DNA of 9,193 nt. It comes from CAUJGQ01 sp038325665. GTDB lineage: Bacteria > Chloroflexota > Dehalococcoidia > CAUJGQ01. The stretch lies in NCBI GenBank assembly GCA_038325665.1, contig JBBQJF010000207.1, positions 1 through 9,193 on the forward strand, given 5' to 3'. Under the pieces are notes generated by a model. It did no database searches and was not told the DNA's origin. It saw only the letters and a program-made list of their open reading frames with translations. The position numbers and the translations under genes are program-made. Numbering within the stretch: the stretch's first letter is position 1; every line of letters begins with the position of its first letter. Positions 1 to 5,793 of the stretch are shown one piece after another.

Positions 1-746
1 CGCTCGGCGTTCATGCCGTCGAGGATGTAGCGGAAACCGGCGCCTTCCTCACCGATCAGATTGCCGGCCGGGATCTCCATGTCGTCGAAGAAGAGTTGAT
101 TGGTGGCGTGGTTGAGCATCGTGCGGATAGGCCGTACGTCCAGCCCATGGCCCGTGGCCTCGCGCAGGTCCACCAGTAAGACGCTCAGGCCGTCGGTGCG
201 GCGTTTTACCTGGTCAACGGGTGTCGTGCGAGCCAGCAGTAGCATCAGGTCGGATTGCAGCACCCGCGAAATGAAGACTTTCTGGCCATTGACCACGTAG
301 CGGTCGCCGCGACGGGCGGCAGTGGTCTGGAGATGAGTGGTGTCGGAGCCGGAGTTCGGCTCGGTGACACCAAACGCCTGAAGGCGCAACTCGCCGGTGG
401 CGATTTTGGGCAGATACCGCTGCTTCTGTTCGTCGCTGCCGTGGCGCAGTAGCGTGCCCATGATGTACATCTGCGCGTGGCAGGCGGCGGCGTTGCCGCC
501 CGAGCGGTTGATCTCCTCGAGGATCAAACTGGCTTCCAGCACACCCAGTCCCGCGCCGCCGTAGTCCGGCGGGATCAGCGCCGCGAGGTAGCCCGCCCGC
601 GTCAACTCGTTGACGAAGTCATCCGGGTAGGCGCGTTGCTCATCGATGTCGCGCCAGTATTGGTCCGGGTACTGCTTGCACAGTTCCCGCACGTTCCGGC
701 GGATCGCCTCCTGCTCACCAGTCAGTCGCGCCGGCGCCACGGTCAT
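1..746 (-). CDS. Acyl-CoA dehydrogenase, N-terminal part (runs off the window)
   Basis: FAD-dependent enzyme family that introduces an alpha,beta double bond into acyl-CoA thioesters. The start is the ATG at 746-744, preceded by a GGAG-type ribosome site about eight bases upstream. 248 codons are visible and the frame is still open at base 1, so the C-terminal half, including the catalytic-base region, is missing. Residues 8-120 look like the helical N-terminal domain (PPDYGGAGLG near 59-68, EEINRSGG near 78-84). Residues 121-135 carry the family signature in the form FGVTEPNSGSD, which contacts flavin and substrate. Residues 150-160 (YVVNGQKVFIS) open the beta domain. The substrate cannot be told from this half. 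It is the last gene of a same-strand series with the TPP enzyme upstream, which suggests a shared acyl-CoA pathway, but a decayed toxin-antitoxin operon now separates them. The family call is firm; the role is open. Confidence 0.93.
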   Translation of the reverse strand, partial: MTVAPARLTGEQEAIRRNVRELCKQYPDQYWRDIDEQRAYPDDFVNELTRAGYLAALIPPDYGGAGLGVLEASLILEEINRSGGNAAACHAQMYIMGTLLRHGSDEQKQRYLPKIATGELRLQAFGVTEPNSGSDTTHLQTTAARRGDRYVVNGQKVFISRVLQSDLMLLLARTTPVDQVKRRTDGLSVLLVDLREATGHGLDVRPIRTMLNHATNQLFFDDMEIPAGNLIGEEGAGFRYILDGMNAE

Positions 747-909
747 ATCTCATCTCCGTCGGCTGCTCGTTCCGCGTGTCATGCGGCGGGCATACCTCAT
801 CACACCGCACAGTGTATGTCGGTCGATCAAAAGGCGTACGGAGCACTCACTGACTCCGGCCGGTTCATCTCGACCGTGACGACGAATCCATCATCGCGCC
901 GTGTCACGA

Positions 910-1080
910 TTAGGTGACGGTCCTCGCGGTGGTCCATCGTTGGTTCCTGTAGCCACCGCGGTCCAGCCGTGAGGAATAGGAGCCGAATGCCCGCGTCTTG
1001 GCCTTGGCGTAGGGGCCGGCGACGACGTTGACCACCGACGGTTTGCCGCTGGCGAAGGCGCGCTCGATTGCCGTCTTCAT
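910..1080 (-). pseudogene. Remnant: duplicated 3' end of the TPP-enzyme gene
   Basis: Read on the minus strand, 1071-961 matches the last 37 codons of the TPP enzyme at 2126-2016. By hand alignment it agrees at 103 of 111 bases without gaps. Five of the eight differences are synonymous; three change residues (T to A, D to G, Q to R). The protein tail AFGSYSSRLD is kept. Homology begins at codon 4 of a small frame that opens with ATG at 1080-1078, and stops exactly at the final Asp codon. The native stop is absent, so the frame reads 16 more codons to TAA at 910-912 (56 residues in all). The remaining 509 codons of the enzyme are missing, so no TPP-dependent activity is possible. The divergence suggests a remnant of a paralogue rather than a very recent copying event. 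Whether the 56-residue frame is translated is unknown. Confidence 0.85.
925..960. repeat. Inverted repeat, 8-base arms, just past the TPP-tail remnant
   Basis: CGCGGTGG at 925-932 is the exact reverse complement of CCACCGCG at 953-960, with a 20-base loop. In the minus-strand direction it sits immediately after the last homologous codon of the TPP-tail remnant. No run of T follows either arm, so it is not a standard intrinsic terminator. It could be a relict transcript-end structure or chance in GC-rich DNA. Confidence 0.3.
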
Positions 1081-1499
1081 CCCGCTTGTTCCAGGGCTTC
1101 CAAGAATGCGGCTGCCGTCACAATGCTAGCGCCCGCGTACGTCCTGAGCACGAGCAAATCTTCATCCTCGCGTACCAGGTAATGGGCGTTAGCCGCGGCC
1201 GCCGTCGCAAGAAATTTGTCATCCTTAGAATCTCAGGATATGGGCGCGATCTCGATAACATCGACATTTTCGGCCCGATCAAGCAGAGATAGAATGGCAG
1301 TTCGATCCATCCCGGCCAGGGTGCGGAACTTCCGTGTGAGTTCTGGCCGGCTGAGCACTTCGATGATCTCGTACCGAATTGGCTCCGGCATGATCAGCCG
1401 GTACCGTCCGGCATGCCGGAACACCATCCGGCCCCAGATGCCGTGTGGATTGATCAGCGCGCGTAGGAAGATGACCGTGTCAAATACAACCGTCAGCAT
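1077..1499 (-). pseudogene. PIN-domain toxin (COG1569 / TIGR00305 type) with an in-frame stop
   Basis: Family members are ribonuclease toxins with a PIN fold and a cluster of acidic metal ligands. The start is the ATG at 1499-1497. Residues 1-88 read as a normal PIN N-terminus: VVFDT with Asp7, INPHGIWGRMVF, and Glu44 in YEIIEVLSRPEL. Codon 89 is TGA (1235-1233), just before the conserved C-terminal segment. The same frame continues as DSKDDKFLATAAAANAHYLV, then EDEDLLVL and a final helix, ending at TGA 1079-1077. The total of 140 residues is the usual family length. Related proteins commonly have Arg before D-x-K-D-D-K-F, so a CGA to TGA change is the simplest explanation. The 88-residue product would lack Asp93/Asp94 and Asp112 and should be inactive. 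It overlaps the end of the antitoxin frame by 20 bases, typical of a coupled toxin-antitoxin operon. A sequencing error could mimic this, but the antitoxin carries its own stop. Confidence 0.85.
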
Positions 1500-1797
1500 G
1501 TTGTCCGTGTACGGCCGCTACCGCCTCGTTGATCGCTCGGTTGATCTCGTCTTCGCTTTATTGACCGGTTTCTGCGCGCACCGGGGCCAACTGGTCGTAT
1601 AACTGTCGAAGCCACGGCGATCCGTGGTGCGCGTCCGTGGCCATTATCGGCGCCAAACGCAACTCGCCGTGGAAGAGAGAGATCGCCAACATCGTCTCGT
1701 CGGTGATTCCAAGCTCACGTCGGAACTCTTCAGGGATGGTGATCTGTCCGGTCGATGTCAACCGAACGATCCGCATCGCCAGTGTCTGGTCACTCAC
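1480..1797 (-). pseudogene. AbrB/SpoVT-type antitoxin with an in-frame stop in its C-terminal tail
   Basis: Antitoxin partner of the adjacent PIN toxin. A GTG start at 1797-1795 follows GAGAGGG; the ATG eight codons in (1776-1774) is an alternative. Residues 9-52 form a swapped-hairpin AbrB DNA-binding domain (RIVRLTSTGQITIPEEFRR, then LGITDETMLAISLF). Residues 60-79 begin the toxin-contacting tail (SPWLRQLYDQLAPVRAETGQ). Codon 80 is TAA (1560-1558). The same frame then continues SEDEINRAINEAVAAV up to TGA at 1482-1480, inside the toxin's first codons. Related antitoxins usually have Tyr-Ser-Glu-Glu-Glu at this point, so TAC or TAT to TAA is likely. The 79-residue product keeps the DNA-binding domain but loses the helix expected to cover the toxin. 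It might still bind its operator, although with the toxin also broken it is probably just decaying. Confidence 0.78.
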
Positions 1798-1975
1798 CGC
1801 ACCCTCTCATGCGCCCGCGAGACAGTCGTGTGCCCCTTCTACGTTGGCGCCCCTCTCATACTATCCGAGCCGGCAAGAAATCGTCCCAGCAATGTCGTTC
1901 ACCAGGCTGTGCGCCGGCTCACGTTACGCCAGCAGCGATTGTGCCCCGCCGGTGGTCACGGATTCCCTTGCTCAG

Positions 1976-2016
1976 CCGCTGAACGCTGACGGCTGAACAC
2001 TGATGGCTAACGCTAA
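1976..2016. repeat. Three imperfect 14-base direct repeats running into the TPP-gene stop
   Basis: Consecutive units CCGCTGAACGCTGA (1976-1989), CGGCTGAACACTGA (1990-2003) and TGGCTAACGCTAA (2004-2016, one base shorter) form a short tandem array. The last unit contains the stop codon of the TPP enzyme (2013-2015, minus strand). The array is absent from the duplicated TPP tail at 961-1071, where homology ends just before this point. The function is unknown. It resembles slippage-generated spacer repeats and has no T-run to suggest a terminator. Confidence 0.6.
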
Positions 2017-3653
2017 TCGAGCCGCGAGGAATAGGAGCCGAATGCCTGGGTCTTGGCCTTGGCGTAGGGGTCGGTGACGACATTGACCACCGACGGTTTG
2101 CCGCTGGCGAAGGCGCGCTCGATTGCCGGGCGGATGTCGTCCGGTTTCTCGACGTACTCGCCGTGACAGCCGAACGCCTTCGCCACCTCGTCGTAGCGGG
2201 TCATCCGGAGATCGCGGCCCGGTACCTTGCGGTCGCGGATCGCGCCGGTCCAGCCGCCGTTGTGCGAGATCACGACCACGAACGGCAGATTGTGGCGCAC
2301 GGCGGTGTCAAGCTCCTGCACGTTCATGCCGAACGAGCCGTCGCCGCACAGCGCCAGCACCTGGCGGCCGGGGTTCGCCGCCTGCGCCCCAAGAGCGAAC
2401 GGAAGACACACGCCCATACAGCCGTTGGGTCCGGCATTGAGCCGCGCTCGCGGTACGTACGAGGGGATCGACTGGCGGGCCATGTTCAGGATCTCGTGCC
2501 CGTCCTCGATCAGCACCGCGTCGCGGTCGAGCACATCGCGCACCTCGCGGCACAGGCGTAGCGGATGGACCGGCACCTGATCGGTGGACATTTCCGCCTC
2601 GGCCCGGTCGCGGCGGGCGGCATCGGACTTACGCAGAGACTCGACCCACGCCGAGTCGCGCTTGCTGGGGAAACCGTCCATCGCATCGAGTAGCTGGCCG
2701 AGCACGACCTTGGCGTCGCCGACGAGTCCGACATCAATCGGGCGGTTGTGGCCGATCTCGTGCCCATCCGAGTTGATCATCAGGAACTTCGCGTCCTCGG
2801 CGAAGCGGGGTGCGAGGCCGTAACCGATGATGAAGTTGGTGCGCGTGCCCACCAGCAGCACGGCGTCCGCCTGCTGGAACGCCGCCGACCGCGCGCCGAG
2901 GAAGGCGAGGTCGTTGTCCTCGGCAATCACGCCGCGCGACTGCGGCGTGGTGTAAAACGGGATACCGGTGCGCTCGACGAATTGAGCAAGTTCCGCCTCG
3001 GCGCCCGACCAGACCACACCGCTTCCCGAGACGATGATCGGTCGCTCGGCCGCGCGCAGCATCGCCAATGCCTGTTCGATGCCGGCCGGCTCGGCAGCGG
3101 TGCGCGCCCCGGCGGCGGCGCGGGGGAACGGCACGCGCTCGTGCTCGACGGACTTGTAGAGCACGTCGCCGGGCAGATCGAGGTAGACGGGGCCGGGTTT
3201 CTGACCCTGGGCGTGGCGGAAGGCGGTATTCACCAGCTCGGGTAGCCGCGCCGTGTGCAGCGCCCGCTCGGCCCAGCGCGTCACCGGCCGGAAGCACGCG
3301 ACCTGGTCAAACTCCTGAAAGGCGTCCATGCCGAATTGATTGGAGGCCGATGCGCCGCCGAGGGCGATCACCGGCGCCGCATCGGTCCAGGCATTGGCGA
3401 TGCCGGTGAGTAGATTGGTCGTCGCCGGCCCGGAGGCGGCAAGGCAGACACTCGGCCGTCCCGTGCTCCGCGCGTAGGCGTGGGCCGCCATCGCCGCCGC
3501 CTGCTCGTGTCGCACATCGATCGTGCGGATGCCCTCGGTCTGGGCCGCGCCGGCCACATCGATGATCGGACCGCCCATGATATAGAACAGTGTGTCCACG
3601 CCCTCGCGCCGCAGTTGCTCCGCGACCAGTTGGGAACCCGTCACCTGTGCCAT
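2013..3653 (-). CDS. Thiamine-pyrophosphate-dependent enzyme, acetolactate synthase / 2-hydroxyacyl-CoA lyase-like
   Basis: A full-length 546-residue enzyme of the family that makes or breaks C-C bonds next to a carbonyl using TPP. The ATG at 3653-3651 has GAGGTG a few bases upstream. Domains in order are: N-terminal pyrimidine-binding domain (about 1-170) with the cofactor-activating Glu50 in RHEQAAAMAA and SGPATTNLLTGIANAW at 74-89; central domain (about 190-330) with VLLVGTRTNF near 265-274; C-terminal pyrophosphate domain (about 360-546) with GDG at 437-439 and Asn465 as the second Mg ligand, 27 residues after Asp438. The usual Asn-Asn pair there is His464-Asn465, followed by Gly-Gly as in oxalyl-CoA decarboxylases and 2-hydroxyacyl-CoA lyases, whereas the N-terminal half reads more like acetolactate synthase. 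The substrate is therefore undecided. No small regulatory subunit of acetolactate synthase is nearby, which argues against a branched-chain amino acid role. The 3' end has a second, orphan copy at 961-1071. Confidence 0.9.
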   Translation of the reverse strand: MAQVTGSQLVAEQLRREGVDTLFYIMGGPIIDVAGAAQTEGIRTIDVRHEQAAAMAAHAYARSTGRPSVCLAASGPATTNLLTGIANAWTDAAPVIALGGASASNQFGMDAFQEFDQVACFRPVTRWAERALHTARLPELVNTAFRHAQGQKPGPVYLDLPGDVLYKSVEHERVPFPRAAAGARTAAEPAGIEQALAMLRAAERPIIVSGSGVVWSGAEAELAQFVERTGIPFYTTPQSRGVIAEDNDLAFLGARSAAFQQADAVLLVGTRTNFIIGYGLAPRFAEDAKFLMINSDGHEIGHNRPIDVGLVGDAKVVLGQLLDAMDGFPSKRDSAWVESLRKSDAARRDRAEAEMSTDQVPVHPLRLCREVRDVLDRDAVLIEDGHEILNMARQSIPSYVPRARLNAGPNGCMGVCLPFALGAQAANPGRQVLALCGDGSFGMNVQELDTAVRHNLPFVVVISHNGGWTGAIRDRKVPGRDLRMTRYDEVAKAFGCHGEYVEKPDDIRPAIERAFASGKPSVVNVVTDPYAKAKTQAFGSYSSRLD

Positions 3654-3700
3654 GTCCGCACCTCGCAGATTGTGCTACCCGGTTGTTCCTGTCTCGCACT

Positions 3701-3729
3701 CTTATACGCCGCGTGCGGATGAATGGGAA
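3701..3729 (-). promoter_or_regulatory. Candidate promoter for the TPP enzyme
   Basis: On the minus strand, TTCCCA (3729-3724) and TATAAG (3706-3701) are separated by 17 bases. They match the TTGACA and TATAAT consensus at four and five positions. Transcription would start near 3694, giving a leader of about 40 bases before the ATG at 3653. This is a consensus match only. Confidence 0.42.
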
Positions 3730-3787
3730 GGGCAGGTCATCTCCACCTTGGAACGCGGCGCGGCGGCGCCGCCGGCGGATTCGGACG

Positions 3788-3803
3788 AGCGACGCGCGTC
3801 GCT
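3788..3803. promoter_or_regulatory. Perfect 16-base palindrome, possible operator
   Basis: AGCGACGCGCGTCGCT is its own reverse complement, eight bases per arm with no loop. It lies about 60 bases upstream of the candidate TPP-gene -35 element and about 290 bases upstream of the lysin start, in the divergent region. Such symmetry suits a dimeric regulator, but no regulator gene is in the window and GC-rich DNA yields palindromes by chance. Confidence 0.3.
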
Positions 3804-4080
3804 AGATAATCGCGAGTAATTATGTTCCAATTCATGACCAGTCGCCATCTGGCACTCATGTGTGCTCTCGGTTACTCCTGGCGTGTCTGCCGCGCCACTG
3901 CCGGCCGTGCGGCGATGGCTGATGCTGTCTCCAATGCGGTTCGCGTCCGCATCATCCCTGCCGGGTGGATGGACGGCTGCCCAATTCCCAGTCTGTCGAC
4001 CGTTCACTACAGTAAGCACGGCCCGTGGTGTCGCGTGTGTTCGGAATGGTGGCGTACCCGCGAGAAGGTCATCAGTTATC

Positions 4081-4088
4081 GAGGAGGG
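4081..4088 (+). promoter_or_regulatory. Strong ribosome-binding site fixing the lysin start
   Basis: GAGGAGGG ends five bases before ATG 4094. An in-frame ATG at 4025 would add 23 residues that do not look like the family and has no comparable site, so 4094 is the start chosen. Confidence 0.8.
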
Positions 4089-4093
4089 ATCCT

Positions 4094-5503
4094 ATGCAGC
4101 TCGTGAAATTGCCCGGTATTGTCGCGGTCCCCGGCCACGCGGCCAACGCCTACCCCGACCGGCAGGGCTTCGTGCAGGAAGGCATCGTCGTCCACACGAT
4201 GGCCGGCACCCTGGCCGGCTGCGACTCGTGGTTCGCCAATCCCGCCGCCCAGGCCGGCACCCACTTTGGCGTCGGCCGGGATGGCGAGGTACACCAGTAC
4301 TTTGACCTCGGCCAAGGTCCATTCGCCCATGGCAGGGTCGAGCCAGGCTACACCGCCAAATTGGTGCGCGAGAATGGCGAGGGCATCAACCCCAACTGGT
4401 ATCTGATTGGCATCGAGCACGACGACCTCGGGCGGGGCGAGTTGCCCACCCCGGCCCAGTTTGAGGCGTCGGCCCGGCTGTCAGCGGTGTTGTTCCGTGA
4501 CCACATTCTCCCGAATGCTGCTCGCACCCGGGCGGCGATCGACCGCGACCACATCCTCCGTCACACCGACATCAGCCCTCAATCCCGGCCGAACTGCTGT
4601 GGCTGGCCGGAAGAGATGTTCAACCGCTACATCGCCCGCGTCCGCGAACTGGTCGAGGGACCGGCAGCGCCGTCGCCCGCGCCACGACCGGCCGGCCCGC
4701 CTCCAACACGCGCCGAACCGGCGGTGGCGCGGGGCGCGATGGCCGCTTACCTGGTGCGCGCGGGTGACACGTTTGGCGACCTCGCTGCCCGCTTCGGCGT
4801 CAGCTTCGCCCAGCTCCGGGCCGCCAACCCCGGGATCGCGGATCCGAGTCGACTTGGCCCTGGTCAGCGGATACAGGTTCCCGGCGCGGCGATGTACATG
4901 GTACAGGCGGGCGATACGTTCGCGCGGATAGCGGCGCGCTTCGGCGTCGGGTTCGCGCGGCTGCGGGCGACCAACCCACAGGTCGATGACCCCGCCCGCA
5001 TCCGTGCCGGGCAGGAACTTCTGGTCCCGGCGACAGCCGGCGCCCCGGCGGCGCCGGAGCACGGACTGTCCGACGCGCCCGACGCGGATTTGGGGTTTGC
5101 CGCACTGCGGCCGGTGATCGAGGCGGCGGCGGCGCGGCACGGCGCCGCCGCACGGGTGCTCGCGGGCATCATCTGTCAGGAGTCTGGTTTCGTGAACTGG
5201 CGGGTGCATCGCGACGGCACGGGCCACGGGTTGATCGGACTCGACGACAACGGACTCCTGCCCGACTTCGAACAGTGGTCGGGCCTCAACTTCGGCCGTG
5301 GTCAGGCGTGCCAACCGATTCCGCCAGCGCTGCAGGTGGAGTATCTGGCCCGGACGATCGCGGCCATTGCCACCCAGCACAACGGCGACGACTTTGCGGC
5401 GGCACGGCAGTGGCATCGCGGCCCGCGCCTGATGGATGACGAGCGGGGCATGGGCTACCAGACCCTGATCGAGGGCCATGTGGCCCGATTGTTCGACGTA
5501 TAG
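4094..5503 (+). CDS. Three-module peptidoglycan hydrolase: amidase, two LysM repeats, lysozyme-like domain
   Basis: A 469-residue protein predicted to cut peptidoglycan at two kinds of bond. Residues 25-185 are an Amidase_2 (N-acetylmuramoyl-L-alanine amidase / PGRP-like) domain: VVHTMAG with zinc ligand His34, IGIEHDD with Glu108, and HTDISPQSRPNCCGW with His157 and probably Cys168 as the other ligands. Residues 188-215 are a Pro/Ala-rich linker. LysM repeats, which bind the glycan, follow at about 218-263 (YLVRAGDTFGDLAARFGVSF) and 267-312 (YMVQAGDTFARIAARFGVGF). Residues 334-469 resemble a transglycosylase/lysozyme-like domain, with candidate catalytic Glu363 in ICQESGF and GHGLIGLDDNG after it. 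The N-terminus has no hydrophobic signal segment, so export would need another route or release by lysis, as with phage endolysins. No other phage gene is nearby. The amidase and LysM calls are firm; the C-terminal domain is likely. Confidence 0.9.
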   Translation: MQLVKLPGIVAVPGHAANAYPDRQGFVQEGIVVHTMAGTLAGCDSWFANPAAQAGTHFGVGRDGEVHQYFDLGQGPFAHGRVEPGYTAKLVRENGEGINPNWYLIGIEHDDLGRGELPTPAQFEASARLSAVLFRDHILPNAARTRAAIDRDHILRHTDISPQSRPNCCGWPEEMFNRYIARVRELVEGPAAPSPAPRPAGPPPTRAEPAVARGAMAAYLVRAGDTFGDLAARFGVSFAQLRAANPGIADPSRLGPGQRIQVPGAAMYMVQAGDTFARIAARFGVGFARLRATNPQVDDPARIRAGQELLVPATAGAPAAPEHGLSDAPDADLGFAALRPVIEAAAARHGAAARVLAGIICQESGFVNWRVHRDGTGHGLIGLDDNGLLPDFEQWSGLNFGRGQACQPIPPALQVEYLARTIAAIATQHNGDDFAAARQWHRGPRLMDDERGMGYQTLIEGHVARLFDV

Positions 5504-5634
5504 AATTGCCGCGGCGCCGGCCGGCCTGGTGTCCCCGCCGCCTGTCGTGGCAAGCAGCGCGGACGCCACGCACGTTCATGCGATGGTCTGCCAAATGGAG
5601 GGGAGCGCCACGGCCTCCAGAGAGCGACCCTGGC

Positions 5635-5663
5635 CGGACAGCGCGCCGGCCTGAGCGTATAAT
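5635..5663 (+). promoter_or_regulatory. Candidate promoter for the nitronate monooxygenase
   Basis: CGGACA (5635-5640), a 17-base spacer, and a perfect TATAAT (5658-5663). The expected start is near 5670, leaving a leader of about 120 bases to the CTG at 5791. It lies after the lysin stop, so the gene is probably transcribed independently of the lysin. Confidence 0.55.
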
Positions 5664-5779
5664 GCATCTCACAAATCCGTTGCCTCGGCGGGCCAGTCGC
5701 GCGCTGGCTCTTCGCGGGAGTCGGAATGTCGATTGGCCAAATTCAGCTTAGTCAGCGACGCGGCGGCAGCGCCACGCGC

Positions 5780-5793
5780 GAGGAGCGGCTCTG
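5780..5793 (+). promoter_or_regulatory. Ribosome-binding site pointing to a CTG start
   Basis: GAGGAG (5780-5785) lies five bases before CTG 5791-5793. This in-frame stretch is open back to a TAG at 5749-5751 and contains no ATG, GTG or TTG before GTG 5815, which itself has no ribosome site. Confidence 0.5.

Larger units (their letters stand above)
3654..4093. other. Divergent intergenic region, 440 bases, no convincing gene
   Basis: It separates the minus-strand TPP enzyme from the plus-strand lysin. Short open frames exist on both strands (for example 3822-4106 plus and 4019-3702 minus), but none shows a recognisable domain or a good ribosome site. It holds a plausible promoter for the TPP gene, a perfect 16-base palindrome and a GC-rich 14-base palindrome at 3761-3774 (CGGCGGCGCCGCCG). 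I see no clear sigma-70-like promoter for the lysin, whose transcript must start somewhere before 4081. Confidence 0.6.

Noticed and set aside
747..830. Possible minus-strand -10 (TACACT) for the acyl-CoA dehydrogenase
   Set aside because: No acceptable -35 hexamer at 16-19 bases upstream.
1858..1863. TAGTAT on the minus strand as a -10 for the antitoxin operon
   Set aside because: Only four consensus matches and no -35 at proper spacing.
2163..3297. Several long open frames on both strands within the TPP-enzyme gene
   Set aside because: All overlap a full-length enzyme with intact motifs, and their products are low-complexity Arg/Ala/Pro chains.
3702..4106. Small open frames (minus 4019-3702, plus 3822-4106) in the divergent intergenic region
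   Set aside because: No domain, no good ribosome site, and they overlap one another and the candidate promoter.
5504..5560. GC-rich self-complementary stretch after the lysin stop as a terminator
   Set aside because: Only very short palindromes such as GGCCGGCC, with no stable stem-loop and no T-run.
4481..5569. A 362-codon open frame on the minus strand across the lysin gene
   Set aside because: It is antisense to a gene with clear domains and has an Arg/Gly-rich composition typical of shadow frames in GC-rich DNA, with no recognisable motif.
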